Below, one piece after another: positions 45,021-56,509 of a stretch of 64,000 nucleotides of DNA; positions within the stretch are counted from its first letter, which is position 1; each line of letters begins with the position of its first letter. The position numbers and the translations under genes are program-made. Under the pieces are notes generated by a model, which saw nothing but the letters and a program-made list of their open reading frames with translations, searched no databases and was not told where the DNA came from. This DNA comes from Hortaea werneckii (taxonomy: Eukaryota > Ascomycota > Dothideomycetes > Mycosphaerellales > Teratosphaeriaceae). The stretch lies in assembly GCA_037044905.1 (NCBI GenBank), contig JBAOKB010000024.1:558001-622000 (forward strand). Direction: 5' to 3'.

Positions 45021-46232
45021 TTATGTCTCCTCATCATCGCTCTCCAGTTCTGAATCAGGCTCTGGACTGTCACATCTGCCCTTGTACGCCGGCAAAGTCT
45101 TCCGCCCTTCCCTCAAGTTTTGCAGCTGCTCGAGGTATTCCTCCACCCACTCCATCTCCAGTTGGTCGATCCAGATACGACTCGTAAAACCCTGAGTAAA
45201 TCCAGTCAGGGCATACATTTTGTAGCGAAAGCACTCGCGAACCAATTGCCGCTCGTGAGAGTGCTTTGGGAAGTTCTGCGCCAGCATTCGTACAAACTCC
45301 TTGCGCAGTAGCCGGTTCTCCCCATACGCCTCTTTCTCACAGTCGTTGTCTTGTATGAATTTCGGATAGTCGCAAAGATCGTACAGCGAGACTGTCCGGC
45401 TGTAGTCCCAGTCTAAGATGCCAGACAGGCGTGGCGGAGTGGCAGGATCATCCCAGACGAAAAGCATGTTCTGGGAATCGAAATCGCCATGGAGAAGCCG
45501 GTATGGAGCGTTCAAGATCTCTGTGCCTTCCCTTGCGTCGCAGAAGCGAGTGACCTCTTCGCGAATCTCTGGATATAGCGCTTTGACGGGCTCTGGGCGG
45601 TCCGAATCGTCGGAGAAGAAGCTGAGCATGTAATCTTTTACCGAGACAAAAGGGCCACGCCCGGAAAGATGAGCTGGTATTGTTTGATTCTGCATCTGAC
45701 CGATGACGCCGCCCGGTTTGAAAGAGCCGATGACATCGGAGCGCAACCGAGCCAGCTGAGCAAGTACCTTCGCAAGTTCGCTCAGAGCCGCAAGACGAAA
45801 CTCGGTCTTGAGGTCACGCCACATGCTGCAGAGATTACGCCCTTCCAGGTGCTCCATGAGCACGAAAGGCGCACCAACCGGATTCGTCGGATCGAGGTTG
45901 ACGTAGTACGTCTCTGGGACCGGTATGGAAGTGTGTTTGCGTACGTACTTTCTCGTGGCAATCTCGCTTTCGGCGACTGCTGGGTTTTCTTGCCTGTTAC
46001 GAGTAAACCGACTTACACAGGTCCAACCATCGTGGAACTCCAGAAGGTGAATCTCATGGAAAGCGCCTCTACCGATCCTAGTGATGGATGTGCACTTGCC
46101 GTGACCGCCAGGCAGGTAGTAGTTGGCGATGTGCCGTAGCGCTTCGTAATTGAGCTCGAGCTGCGCAAACTCCGTTGGATTCCAGGAGTGTTTGGGATCT
46201 GAAACGCCGCGAGAGTCACAGTTAGACTCCAT
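45021..46232 (-). CDS. Aminoglycoside-phosphotransferase-like kinase, paralog 2
   Basis: Single exon, 403 residues from the ATG at 46232. Upstream, the frame stays open to a GTG at 46349, which could also mean a spliced 5' end. It matches paralog 1 throughout: YYLPGGHGKCTSITRIGRGAFHEIHLLEFHDGW, KHTSIPVPETYYVN, catalytic loop HGDFDSQN and ILDWDYS, then YPKFIQDND. The acidic tail (DSELESDDEET) is shorter than in paralog 1. Product and substrate are unknown. The conserved catalytic residues argue that both copies are active enzymes. Confidence 0.82.
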   Translation of the reverse strand: MESNCDSRGVSDPKHSWNPTEFAQLELNYEALRHIANYYLPGGHGKCTSITRIGRGAFHEIHLLEFHDGWTCVSRFTRNRQENPAVAESEIATRKYVRKHTSIPVPETYYVNLDPTNPVGAPFVLMEHLEGRNLCSMWRDLKTEFRLAALSELAKVLAQLARLRSDVIGSFKPGGVIGQMQNQTIPAHLSGRGPFVSVKDYMLSFFSDDSDRPEPVKALYPEIREEVTRFCDAREGTEILNAPYRLLHGDFDSQNMLFVWDDPATPPRLSGILDWDYSRTVSLYDLCDYPKFIQDNDCEKEAYGENRLLRKEFVRMLAQNFPKHSHERQLVRECFRYKMYALTGFTQGFTSRIWIDQLEMEWVEEYLEQLQNLREGRKTLPAYKGRCDSPEPDSELESDDEET

Positions 46233-47484
46233 TTCAGCTTCGAGGGTTGGGGCTCTTCGACGCTTCCAAGAACGATCCAAAAGAGACGTCAGTAGTCTGC
46301 GTTCGTATGGCTGAGCGCTGCAACACTCGTTGAAAGGCGAGTCTGACACTCAGCCGCGCGCAGCAACCGCTCTCTCTTTATCGCTCTTCACTATGTGTCG
46401 AAGTTGCAATGTCTGATAAATTGGCTAAGAAGGGTCGATGGAGGCGAAGGCGAGTCTTGATCAGGTATCCTTATCAACGCTGTCCATCTGCAGTTGTCTG
46501 GCGGAACACCGTGACACCACCTTTCACGCCGCCCTCTTGTTTGCGGTGTCGCGTCTCTTGTTTGCGGTGTCGAGTGTGCAAAAGGTCCCTTTTCCGAATG
46601 TAGCAGTCGCGCTCACGTGGGACATGTGTGTCAAACGTTTCGACCTCGTCCGCGTGAGAAGATGCCAGAAAATGACGAAAGGTCACTGCACAACTTTGCA
46701 TCACAGTCCCTAAAGATTGGTGACACGTGCTTTTGATCGTCGTGCTCGGAATGGCTCGAGTGCACGAGTAATGAATCCTCAGGTTGTGCAGGTGAATGAA
46801 AGCGGAAAGCGCAGGCAAGCGTGAGAGTTCGCCACCGTATTCACCGACAACACATCGAACGAAGCCGAAGACCCGAAGCAAAAGCAAAGTGCCAGATGAC
46901 TGCCAAACCGAGTCGACGGCTAGGGAGACACGCACATAGACCATTCTCAACTAAGCACGCTAGGTAAGTTATCAATATCCCGCATTACAGACAGCATACA
47001 GAGCCATCCACAACCCTCAACATGCCAGAAGTGTCCAAGACTTCTTCTTCCGAATGAAGCAGAGACAAAGAAAATGAGAACAGAGTAAAAAAGACAACCC
47101 GCTCAGTGGATCCGTTTGCACGTGATGCATTGTATAAAGGAACACACGCCCCTCCGCTCCATGCCACCCATTACCTCGCTCCGGGAAACGCCCTCTCCGA
47201 GCACAAAAACCAAGCCCTACTACGTCGTGCTGCTTAGGAATTCCACCGCCCACTGACGGGACACACTGATTGTCACCCCATCGCCCATCTTGAGGCCCAT
47301 TAACAGCAGCCGTTCCCTTCTTTCCCTTGTTCTAGCAGATATCTTCATGTTGGGGCAGTGCAGCGCGAGCTGTACAGAAGCAAAGCCCGGACTGAGGGGG
47401 AGGGGCAAAGCATGCAAACGCCACCCTGCATTATTTCGTATGCTCATCGCCTAAAATGGAAGCGCGCTTCGAAGTCGCTGTGAT
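46233..47484. other. Intergenic, 1.25 kb
   Basis: Between paralog 2 (5' side) and the 3' end of sch9. Holds the 21-bp tandem repeat at 46533-46574. No gene recognised. Confidence 0.4.
46533..46574. repeat. 21-bp direct tandem repeat
   Basis: Two near-identical units with the core CTCTTGTTTGCGGTGTCG. Confidence 0.9.
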
Positions 47485-50166
47485 CTAAATGTCCTCCAAC
47501 ATGCCGTGGTTGAACTCGGTGTTAGGGTCGGTTGAGGTAGGCTGGCCTTGCTGCTGCTGTTGCTGCTCGATGCCGCTCATCCTGTCGGCGCGCTTCTCGC
47601 CGCTAGTCTTTCCAGGCGCGGCGTTCTCTGTGCCACCAACATCTCTGCCCTCAAATTGCTGTTCCAAAGTGCTTTCGTCGACGAAAGTGAAGCCCTTGAA
47701 TTGGTTTTGCATCGTGGGACTCAGCGGTGTGCCATCGTTGCCCACACCGCTTGCGAGTTGAGCTGCTCTTGCATTAAGAGACGATGAGGGATTGTCAGTG
47801 CTAAGCGCATTGGTGAATTCGGGATCGAAGTTGCTTGTATCCAGCTCACCCTTCAGCTTCGGCTTGAAAGGCGGCTGCGTCGTCTTCTTGCTGAGAGCCT
47901 GCCAGTCAATGTCGTGGAAGAAAGGATGCTGCATCAACTCCTCAGCGTCACCCTTCGCCCCCAGACGATGAGCAGGATTACGGTTCAGCAGGCCCTTGAC
48001 GAAGTTCCGGCCTTCCTGTGAAAGCGCATCGCGAGGGAAGCGGACCTTGCCGAAGGCGATGTTCTTATACATCTGCTGGGTGTCCTCGGCGTAGAACGGT
48101 GACCAGCCACAGCACATCTCGAAAACGAGCACTCCGAGTGACCAGAAATCGACCATCTTCGTGTATCCTTGCTCATCTAACAGCACTTCAGGCGCCAAGT
48201 ATTCCGTCGTGCCGCAGAATGTGTTGGTCGTATCGCCTTGTGACAGGTTGGCTTTTGACAGGCCGAAGTCGCAAAGTGCAATATGTCCGTTGGCGTCTAG
48301 CAGAATGTTCTCGGGCTTCAGGTCTCTGTACACGATGTCGTGCTGATGCAGGTGCCGTAAGGACAGGATGAGTTCGGCAATGTAAAACTTGGCGCGCTCT
48401 TCGATAAAGCGGCCTTCTTTCTGAAGATGCCAGAACAGCTCGCCGCCAGACATATAGTCGGTGACTAGGTAGAGGTCCGCAGCTGTTTGGAAGGAGAACT
48501 TCAGGCCCACAATAAATGGGGATTCTGTCGTCGCAGTCCGGACGAGAATATTACGCTCGCCAATAGTGTGCTGGATCTCCTTCTTCTGCACGATGACCTT
48601 CTTGGAAAGGACCTTCATCGCGTATATTCGCTTGGTGTCCTTCTTGCGAACCTGGAACACCTGGCCGAAAGTGCCTTTACCAATGAGCTTCAAGACCTCG
48701 AAATCGTCGGGGCCGTAGATCTTCTTGCCGCTCGGGTGGTAGGCGATCCGGAGCCTGACTTCACCGGTCACTGTCACAGTATCGTGCTTCCTCGCACTCA
48801 GTTTGTACCAGTCTTCGTGCTGGTGCTCATAATCATCGAGGTTGATAGGTAGACGGACGTGACCCAGAAACGCCTCGCCATTCTTCCGATCGTATACTGT
48901 GACATCCACCTCGTTGTTCTCGCCGACAACATCGAAGGTGGCGGTGTGCCGCCAGCAAGGATTTGTCGTTTCAACTTCAGGCTTGGTTGAGCCTCTTCGT
49001 AGGTCTGCAATGTTCGTTTGGCTGGTCTGCCTGCGTCCCATTCCTGGTATCGCCATCGGTTGTCCAGAGCCGCTTCCCATGCGCTTCATCGCAACGCCCT
49101 TCGCAAGGCTCTCCTCCGGTACAGACTCGTTGTCCACGGCAGTGTCCATCTCGTCATCCTCTTGTGGCCCGCCTGACACATCTTCATTCTGCTGGAATAT
49201 GCAAACAACGTATGGCTCGACGCTCGGCCTTAACCCTCTGCCTTCCTCCACTGTAATCTCTAGCTGGCCCTTTTGTGCACCGACTGTAGCGATCGCAGGG
49301 TGATTTGCAGAGCTCGACCTGCTCGTTTTGTTTTCTCTCGGGACGTGGCGTCCATCATCGCCTTGTCTGCTGACGTATGATCCGCTTCGAGGCGTTTGAG
49401 GAGGAGTATTCTGTGAACGCTCAGCGCCCTGTGTCAGCGCCTGCTTTTCCTGCTTATCTTCAGTGTGACGGGGAGACGAAGGATTCGCAGTGGCAGCAGC
49501 AGAGGTGCTCGCAAAAGCATCAGATGGGGCAGCATCGTTTGCGGGGTTGGAGATGTGAGCAGACACTGGAGGCTTGGAGATTGCGTTCGACAGTGTATGC
49601 CGGCGCAGAGAAGAGGACAGGCTTGCCGTTTTCTTCCTCTCCAGTGACGCTTTGCGAGAGACGGGCACGCTGGCATTGCCGCCTGCACTCCGTAGCTCAT
49701 CGCTCATGTTGAGAAGGGAAGAAGAACTCGACAATGGAGGTGTGGGATATATGGACTGGCCGAGATGTTCTGCGTGCGGTTTTTCATGCGGAAGCAGCGG
49801 CGGCGACTCCATCGATTCTGGAGTATCACCCAGAGGCGAGCTTGGCGCGGTTGGAGGGGGCGCGCCGCCTGCCATCTGAGGAGGTGGACCGTCGACTGCT
49901 TCCTGCTCTTTCGAGCGGTCTTCAGACGCCGAAGGCGCAGATGGTGGGGCAGGGCTGGGCTGAGCAGAACTCTTGCTGCGCTTGCGAGACAAGGAGTCAC
50001 TTCGTACCTGAAAGAAGGAAGAAACTATGCCGGGAAGCCTCTTGTCGGCGAAGTCAGGTCGCGGTGTTGCGGTGCCGGGAGGTGGTGTGGAAGCGCCGGA
50101 CGCGATGTCGTGTTCCTCGTCGTGCGGAACCTTGCTATTCGAATTTTCAGCGTCAGTGGCGGCCAT
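47485..50166 (-). CDS. sch9: AGC kinase Sch9 (C2 + kinase)
   Basis: Single exon, 893 residues, ATG start. A long Ser/Pro/Ala-rich N-terminus is followed by a C2 domain (GQLEITVEEGRGLRPSVEPY ... VDVTVYDRKNGEAFLGHVRLP), then the kinase. The kinase has a glycine loop GKGTFGQVFQV, Lys in YAMKVLSKK, catalytic loop YRDLKPENILL, DFGLSK, activation loop TFCGTTEYLAPE with its PDK1 site, and VDFWSLGVL. The AGC C-terminal extension ends with a turn/hydrophobic motif NQFKGFTFVDE. In yeast Sch9 is the main TORC1 effector for growth, ribosome production and stress; in filamentous fungi it affects growth and stress tolerance. The C-terminal tail after the hydrophobic motif has a short poly-Gln run. A possible upstream untranslated exon is discussed under the next entry. 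Confidence 0.95.
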   Translation of the reverse strand: MAATDAENSNSKVPHDEEHDIASGASTPPPGTATPRPDFADKRLPGIVSSFFQVRSDSLSRKRSKSSAQPSPAPPSAPSASEDRSKEQEAVDGPPPQMAGGAPPPTAPSSPLGDTPESMESPPLLPHEKPHAEHLGQSIYPTPPLSSSSSLLNMSDELRSAGGNASVPVSRKASLERKKTASLSSSLRRHTLSNAISKPPVSAHISNPANDAAPSDAFASTSAAATANPSSPRHTEDKQEKQALTQGAERSQNTPPQTPRSGSYVSRQGDDGRHVPRENKTSRSSSANHPAIATVGAQKGQLEITVEEGRGLRPSVEPYVVCIFQQNEDVSGGPQEDDEMDTAVDNESVPEESLAKGVAMKRMGSGSGQPMAIPGMGRRQTSQTNIADLRRGSTKPEVETTNPCWRHTATFDVVGENNEVDVTVYDRKNGEAFLGHVRLPINLDDYEHQHEDWYKLSARKHDTVTVTGEVRLRIAYHPSGKKIYGPDDFEVLKLIGKGTFGQVFQVRKKDTKRIYAMKVLSKKVIVQKKEIQHTIGERNILVRTATTESPFIVGLKFSFQTAADLYLVTDYMSGGELFWHLQKEGRFIEERAKFYIAELILSLRHLHQHDIVYRDLKPENILLDANGHIALCDFGLSKANLSQGDTTNTFCGTTEYLAPEVLLDEQGYTKMVDFWSLGVLVFEMCCGWSPFYAEDTQQMYKNIAFGKVRFPRDALSQEGRNFVKGLLNRNPAHRLGAKGDAEELMQHPFFHDIDWQALSKKTTQPPFKPKLKGELDTSNFDPEFTNALSTDNPSSSLNARAAQLASGVGNDGTPLSPTMQNQFKGFTFVDESTLEQQFEGRDVGGTENAAPGKTSGEKRADRMSGIEQQQQQQGQPTSTDPNTEFNHGMLEDI

Positions 50167-52882
50167 TGTGGGGATTAAAAGGCCATCAGCGGGCTGGCAA
50201 GATACAAGCGAAAAAATGGAAAGGGTGATGTGGTGCTAAGCAAAGCGACAGATGCAAGTGCTAGAAATGGTGCAACGATGAAATGGCTCAGCGACAGGGT
50301 TGAGGTGTATGTATGCCGTCAAAGAGCCGGTGGCGGGCAGGTCGCAAGGCTAGCATCAGAGTTGTTCTCGCTCAACCCCACGTTGAACTCAAATGATGGT
50401 GCCAGGTCCGTGATCTGCGCGTGCTTTGCTGTCACTTTGGCGCACTTCCCCAGGACCTTCTGCGCTACCACGCGACGCGACGACAGCGTGGCAACCGGAC
50501 ACCTTAGCAGCCTCGACTGGAATTATTACACGCTTGTCCGCGGCGGTGCGAGCGACGGTGGCGATGCTAAGGAAGTCGAGAAGGCCGGACACGGCGACCA
50601 GGGTTGCGGAGGCGTTGCTGACAAAGCGGAGAAGAAGGAATGGAGACGATCCACTTACCCGTGAAGCAGAGACTGTCGTAACAGATCGGCTGCTGCGCTC
50701 TGCTGACCTGCAAGATGGCCGTCTGCAGTCGGAGCTGCCATCGTAGGGCTATTAAGCGTGCTGGCACTGCGGCCAAGCCAACTACGCGACACAGGTCGGG
50801 ACGGCTTCGTGGGACTGCGTGGCGGTGTTGCAGTGGCCGTGGCCGTGGCTGTCGGTGCAGCGTTCAGCGTCGAGATGGTCGGGACGGCGCCGCTGGACTT
50901 GGTCGACAGGTGGCCTGGCCGTCGATGAGGCGGTAGCTTAGGGGGAGACTGCTGCTGTTGCAAATGCTGGTCTCGCCGAGTAGGCGATAGCCGCCTTTTC
51001 CTATCGCCGTCCGCCCTCGTTGCCTGCGTGCCTTCCACTGTGGGCGACAAAATCGAAAGGGTAAGGTAGATAAAATGTCAAGGGCTGCGGCTTGTCAAAC
51101 TGCAATTCCTAGCCAGCCGTGAGACACGTTCGTTGCGTTGGAAAAGGGCAACCAACGATGCGTTCAGCGGTCAACTTCGCGAGATGCGCAAGTCCGCGAC
51201 GTCACCGTGCTTCGGCTCTCCAGATTAAACACAAGCTGGCGGGACGACCCTGAAAGATGCACCACCGAGACCACTTCCACATGTGGTCCACACGAATTTG
51301 ACACGCGGATATGTTGCTGGCTGTGTGGGCACACGGCTTGTCGGGCGTCCGCCGAATATGTATCCTCCTCTACGACGAGAGGCAACGTTTCTGGTCGAGC
51401 CGCGGCGCTGGATAGTCTGGCTTTAGGAACAAACTCGGCGGCAGCTGCAAAGATGTTTAAAAAGACGCTGGGTGGACCGCGGCCTCGGCCAGATATTGAT
51501 CTAAAACGATCCAGGCTCGCCCGCTAGTTCCCGAAGCTCAGTGGGCCACCAGATGATAGCCGCTGGTCCCGCTGGGGTGAGGATAGGAAAGGGTTCGAAG
51601 CAATAGATAATTCCAAAACGTTAAGAGAACGTCGCAGGGAGTTCCTCTGCTGCGTCGTCAAGGTAGCGATGCGGTCGGTCGCTCAAAGCTCATGCGGCTG
51701 TAAGAAGCGAGCGAGCTTGGCTACAGCTGGGCAGTTCAGGTAGCACAACAAGTCAGACATCGATCAGCCGCAATTTAGGCCGACTCTGTGACAGTGCATG
51801 CCAATTGAACAAAGGATATAAATGATCATCTCGTATAGAAGGCATGCGCGAGATGTGCGACGATCACTCAAGCAGCACAGCTAGTATGTGAGCTGACTCC
51901 ATCGTAATTTCACGGACAAAGCGCAGTGCGACAAACGAGTGATACCGTACAGGCGAACTACCATGTATATTCGACAAACAGACACGGATGCATTCCCAGA
52001 ACAAATGATAAGAGAAAAAGGCCAGCCCAGGAGGAAGAGGCGAGGCGTATCATTAAAAAACTCTGCGTATCTAAAAAGTGCCATTCCGAGCCACATCCCA
52101 TCCAAACCCGAGACCCGTAGGCTCACGTAGTATAAAAGAAAGCGAGGTTATCAGCGCCACCTTCGTCATGTGCGCGCACGCAAAACCCTTTCCCCTCCCT
52201 TATGAAAAAGCAGCAGGATGGAAGAAAGTCCTTGACCTCGCTGACAGCCAGAAGTAGTATGAATAAAACCCAATTGCCTTTCGTTGCCATATCAAAGAGA
52301 AAAGAAAACGCCGATTCTTTTGGGGTTAAGAAGCAAAAACAACTAACCGAATCGACTTTCCGACCCACCGAAATCCCCCCTTTTTGGTGAACGCCTTGCT
52401 AAATGTGGAATTTTGGAAATTCTCTCTCCCGAAAGCAAAAAGTGAAGGAACATTCTGAACACAATCTCTTTTTCCTTTCCCCTTTTGGAACCCATGTAAC
52501 CGAAGTGAAGCGCCGTGCCAAAAGAATCATGAAATGAATCGAAGCCCGTAGGTCGTTGCAAAGCAAGCAAGTAAGCAATCTATCGCAAAATGTGCCGCCG
52601 TCGTGTTGTCGTGGCGAGGGAATATACTGCGTTTGAGAATACTACAGCAGTCGTCTCCTCGTCGGTCGACATTGACAGCGTCGTCGTGAAATAGGCAGTG
52701 GAAAATGTAAGTCGAAGGAAGTGATGTTGATGCGCGCAGGGCTGATTGCCATCCCAAGATGTTGGTAGTCCTGCGAGGCGAGGACGCTACATGCAAACAT
52801 GTGCATATGCTAATGGAGCCGCATTCCGTTCTCCCATGGTAGTAGCAGTAGATTGTTTTGTGTGAATATGTCAATCGGGCAC
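50167..52882. other. Intergenic / possible sch9 leader, 2.7 kb
   Basis: A minus-strand frame at 51050-50655 (Pro/Ser/Thr-rich) has no ATG at its start. It sits between a pyrimidine-rich CCCACAG near 51041 and a GTAAGT at 50658. A CTTGCCAG lies at about 50194. This would fit a spliced 5' leader of sch9, but the 465-nt intron would be much longer than the others here. The segment 51900-52882 is the 3' side of the cyclin gene. No protein gene is called. Confidence 0.35.
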
Positions 52883-54292
52883 CTAACCCATGACAGTCTG
52901 CGCCGAATAGCCGGAAGCCATCGGGTAAGGTCGGTAGTGATTTTGGTAGATGCACGTGGTGCAGCCACAGTCGTAGCGATGAGCGGCGTTCCAAGCTTGC
53001 TGGTCCCATGCCGACCCGTATTGCTGAGGCTGGTAGTATGCTTGTTGAGCGCTCTGCTGGTATGCATAAGCCGTCTGGCGAGCACGCTCCTCTGAAGCGC
53101 GTCGGTTGACGTCGTTGATCTCAGTCAGCGACGGGTAACGGTTTTGACGCTTGTAAAAGTCGTCGAAAGCCTGACGATCGGTTGTTGACCAAGGATCGAC
53201 TGAGCTGTATGGCGTGCCAGCGTATTGCGAAGAGCGAGCCGAATGCAGATTGTCGTAGCTGCGGTTGGAAGCAGAGCTGTATGGTGTCGGGTATGGCGAG
53301 TAGCGGTCGCGATGGCTCGGGTGGTGACGCTGAACATTAGTGTCAAGCGGTGAAAGGCGGGCTTGCTTGGCCGCATTCTTCCTGTCGTAGTCTTCCCATG
53401 CGTTGAGCCATGCCTTCAAACCGTTAGAGGCTTCGGGGTCGACGTGCAAATGCCAACCCAGAAGCTGCAACCACTGAGCTTCCAACTGATTGAGCTCCTT
53501 GACTTTGATCGCGGTGACGTCAGACCAGGATCGGTTGATGAAAGTGTTGTCATCCAAGAACTTGCTACCGAGGATCAGAGCGACGGCCAAGAGGCGATAA
53601 ATCTGGTTTTCGCTGGACGAGACCGTCTCTGGAAAGTGCGCGACACGCTCGTTGAGGTAGTGCAGGCTCAATAGGATCGTTGCGGATGGTAGTCGGGTAG
53701 CGGACAGGACTTGGTTTACCCACTTGCGGAACGACGGCGGGCTCTGCATGCTGTGGTGAAAGCTTCGCGTCACGTCAACCTCTGCAACGCAGTAAGGGGA
53801 CAAGTGAAGAGCATACATTGTCTGAGTGGCCTCTGTGACAAAGTCCGTCATACGCTCCATGTCATAGTCAAGCTTAGCAGATACACCACCAGTAGCCTTC
53901 TCATCCTTGTTCGCCTGACGCTGTTGCTCGCGGGCAGCAGCATTCTGTTGCTCTTGTTGCAGGCGACGCTGGTAGTCATCAGTAAATGACATTTGGTCGT
54001 TGATGCGCAGCGGTGGTAGGATCGGCGCGCCCATGGGCTCGTAATAGCTCTGGATGGGCGGTAGGCTGTTTGCCTGGTATCCATGGTACGGCTGAGGCGC
54101 AGGCGCCACTGAGGGTTGCATGTAGCTCTGATAATCGTATCCGCTATCATGGCGAGGCTGGTTCATCGACTGGTGCTGCATGTATGGGTCTTGAGGAAAG
54201 TGCATGCTGCTGTAGCTGTAGCCGGACCCAGAATCTGGCGGCGTGATAGGTAGTTGACTGGCCGTTGGCCGTTGGGGATAGAAAGCTGGCAT
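52883..54292 (-). CDS. Pcl/Clg1-like cyclin
   Basis: Single exon, 469 residues, ATG start. An N-terminal region rich in Gln, Tyr and Pro (including QSYMQPSVAPAPQPYHGYQ) is followed by a Gln/Arg coiled segment and a cyclin box at about 145-290: MERMTDFVTEATQTMYAL, KWVNQVLSATRLPSATILLSLHYL, RLLAVALILGSKFLDDNTF, RSWSDVTAIKVKELNQLEAQWL. This is the Pho80-type cyclin fold, here closest to Clg1, which pairs with the kinase Pho85 or other CDKs. The C-terminus is again Tyr/Gln-rich and ends YDCGCTTCIYQNHYRPYP. Partner and process are inferred from family only. Confidence 0.88.
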   Translation of the reverse strand: MPAFYPQRPTASQLPITPPDSGSGYSYSSMHFPQDPYMQHQSMNQPRHDSGYDYQSYMQPSVAPAPQPYHGYQANSLPPIQSYYEPMGAPILPPLRINDQMSFTDDYQRRLQQEQQNAAAREQQRQANKDEKATGGVSAKLDYDMERMTDFVTEATQTMYALHLSPYCVAEVDVTRSFHHSMQSPPSFRKWVNQVLSATRLPSATILLSLHYLNERVAHFPETVSSSENQIYRLLAVALILGSKFLDDNTFINRSWSDVTAIKVKELNQLEAQWLQLLGWHLHVDPEASNGLKAWLNAWEDYDRKNAAKQARLSPLDTNVQRHHPSHRDRYSPYPTPYSSASNRSYDNLHSARSSQYAGTPYSSVDPWSTTDRQAFDDFYKRQNRYPSLTEINDVNRRASEERARQTAYAYQQSAQQAYYQPQQYGSAWDQQAWNAAHRYDCGCTTCIYQNHYRPYPMASGYSAQTVMG

Positions 54293-56509
54293 GCTCGCAG
54301 AGGCACAACTGATGAGCAGAAACGGTGTGCTCTGACGACCTGGTGATGGCGTTAGTAGAGTTCTTTGGCAGGCGCGTGAATGGTGACAGCAGTGACCAAC
54401 CGTTTCTGGCTCTTCACCACCCGATCAAGGACCAGGCGCTCGGCGTTCCGAAATGTGATTTTACCTGCTACTGCACATGCAAGTTGCGGCCAAATGAGGT
54501 CTCGCTGTGAATTGACTTGCTCTTGATCGTTCGCAGGCGCAACGATTCAGATGTAAGGTGATGTGAAATCTGTGCTGAGATCCGAACACTCGTCTCACTC
54601 GGATGCCGACTGATGGCTGTAAGTGATGTTTGTACGGATGACTGCTGTAGCGGTGTTGACTGTGCCGTGGACGTTCAGTTAAGAAGTCCCTCGTCGTCAG
54701 GTGCGTTGTTGGGTGACCTTGGTGATGCTCGGTGGCGGACGCAGGTGCGCGCAAAGCAAACCAGAGGTATCGTTCTCAGAGGTAGATGAGAGAAATGCGA
54801 CGCGACAGGTGCGGTGCGTAAGTAGGCGTCGTTGACGGCGTTGTGCCGCAGGTCTAGGGTGCTGGAATGCGTCGCCCACGTAAGAAGCCGTGTGGCCTGT
54901 CTGCTGGGCTGCGCTTGTCCTCACGATTCCGCGCTGGCGGCAGCAATAACGATGCGCTCCCACACACTCCCCAGCTTTCGCTTCTCCCGTGGCCGTTCAC
55001 TGTTGCCTGCAGTGAAGCGTGCAACGTGTCTGTCCCAGCAACGATGCCGGATGCGAAAGAGAAAGACGACTCGCGTCTGCTCCCAGCACGACGGATACGG
55101 CCGGACGCGGCGCGGTAATTAAGGAGACGAAGCCGACCGTCCTCTGCGCAAGGGCGTGAGGCTGCTGCTGCGCTTCTTCGAACAGAGCCAAGGCAGGCGT
55201 AGAAAGGGAAAAGGAGAGGGTCGCGACGTGGTGACCGTACAGGTGTAAGGAAAAAAGAGGCAGAGGTGATGACGGGTTGCCGCTGGTCAGACGGACACGG
55301 CCTGGCGGATGGCGGAGGGAGCGTGGAGGTGCTGAATTCTCTGCCTCGATCATGGCCGTCTTTCAGACAACGTCAGCCTTACCCGATCCGGAAGCCCAAG
55401 GAGCCAACACACGGCCGAGCCGGCGCAAAATCTCACCCTCCGCGGCCACACCTTGACGATTTTGCTTATGAACTCAATAAAATTTTTGTTGCACCCTCGC
55501 CCTCGCGTTTTAAGACGCGACCCCCCTACCGTGCCACTTAAGAAGCCAATCATATATCACTCGATCATCACTCGTTGGTACATACAGTAGTAGGTATCAT
55601 TAATCCTGACCGCTTTGGTCCTGTTATTGCATCTGCATGTATCTGTGCGATGGGTGTCTGCTTGCTGCTGGATGCAGGGCTAGCAGCCTCGACTTCGCCA
55701 CTGGCTGCGGAGACGTGACGCCCACGATACAAAGTACAAACCATCCGGGCGGTCTCGGCTGAACAAATGGTGGAGGTGTGAAGCATTAGCTCGTATCGGA
55801 AGCACGTACCGCCAGCGAAAATAACAGACTGCTGGCTTTACCCAATCAGACTTGCATCCGTCGGAACTGATGAAGTTGTGACTTCCGTCCTCTTGTCATA
55901 ATTTTGGGGTTGCCGGGTCAATCGTTACGTGCAACCTTTAATAACTTGGACTGATGTGAGATGCCTGCAACGTTGCTCGTCCCGTTCAATCGTCAATAAT
56001 CCTTCACTTCTCAATAACCCCCTAATGTGATCTTTCATTTGCCTCTAATCATCCAAGCCGTTCGCGAAAGTAGCATCCGGGTGGTTGCTTGTTGCTTGCA
56101 CGGGAAGTGAGATTGCTCGCCCCTATCGCATGCACCTTGTCCCCCAGTTCTATTGCCACGCCAGTGAGGAATGGGCGAAGTGGAGTGACAAAGCAAAGCC
56201 TCCTCGGCTTCCAAAACTGTGACCAAGTTACTTCCATCTTGTCTACTGCCATTGCTTTCCTTTCAATTTCAACCCCGATATCGCGGCTAGGCCCAATTTT
56301 TCCTTACCGGCAAGCTCATCGAATGTCATGCCCAAGCTTTCAAACAGTAATGCTCATTAGAGTAGCCGCTGAAGGCTTCAAGCACATATGGAAACCAGAC
56401 TATTGTACTTTATAAACAAATTGAGGCTCCCTTCTCTTCCAGCCACGCCTGTCACAGACAGGTGAGCATGTCGGGATATGAAAATTTAACGTCCCAACCC
56501 TAAAATTAG
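54293..56509. other. Long 5' region of the cyclin gene, 2.2 kb
   Basis: No frame with protein features. The first kilobase is GC-rich with CA/GT-rich stretches and could hold an extended leader. Confidence 0.35.

Noticed and set aside
42851..46232. Antibiotic-resistance interpretation of the APH-like kinases
   Set aside because: These belong to broad fungal APH-fold families with unknown substrates; nothing in the sequence supports aminoglycoside modification.
50655..51050. Pro/Ser-rich minus-strand frame upstream of sch9 as a separate gene
   Set aside because: It has no ATG at its start and can be explained as leader sequence; splice sites around it are unconfirmed.
51453..51527. 24-codon plus-strand frame starting at an ATG (MFKKTLGG...)
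   Set aside because: Too short, with no conserved feature or context to support it.
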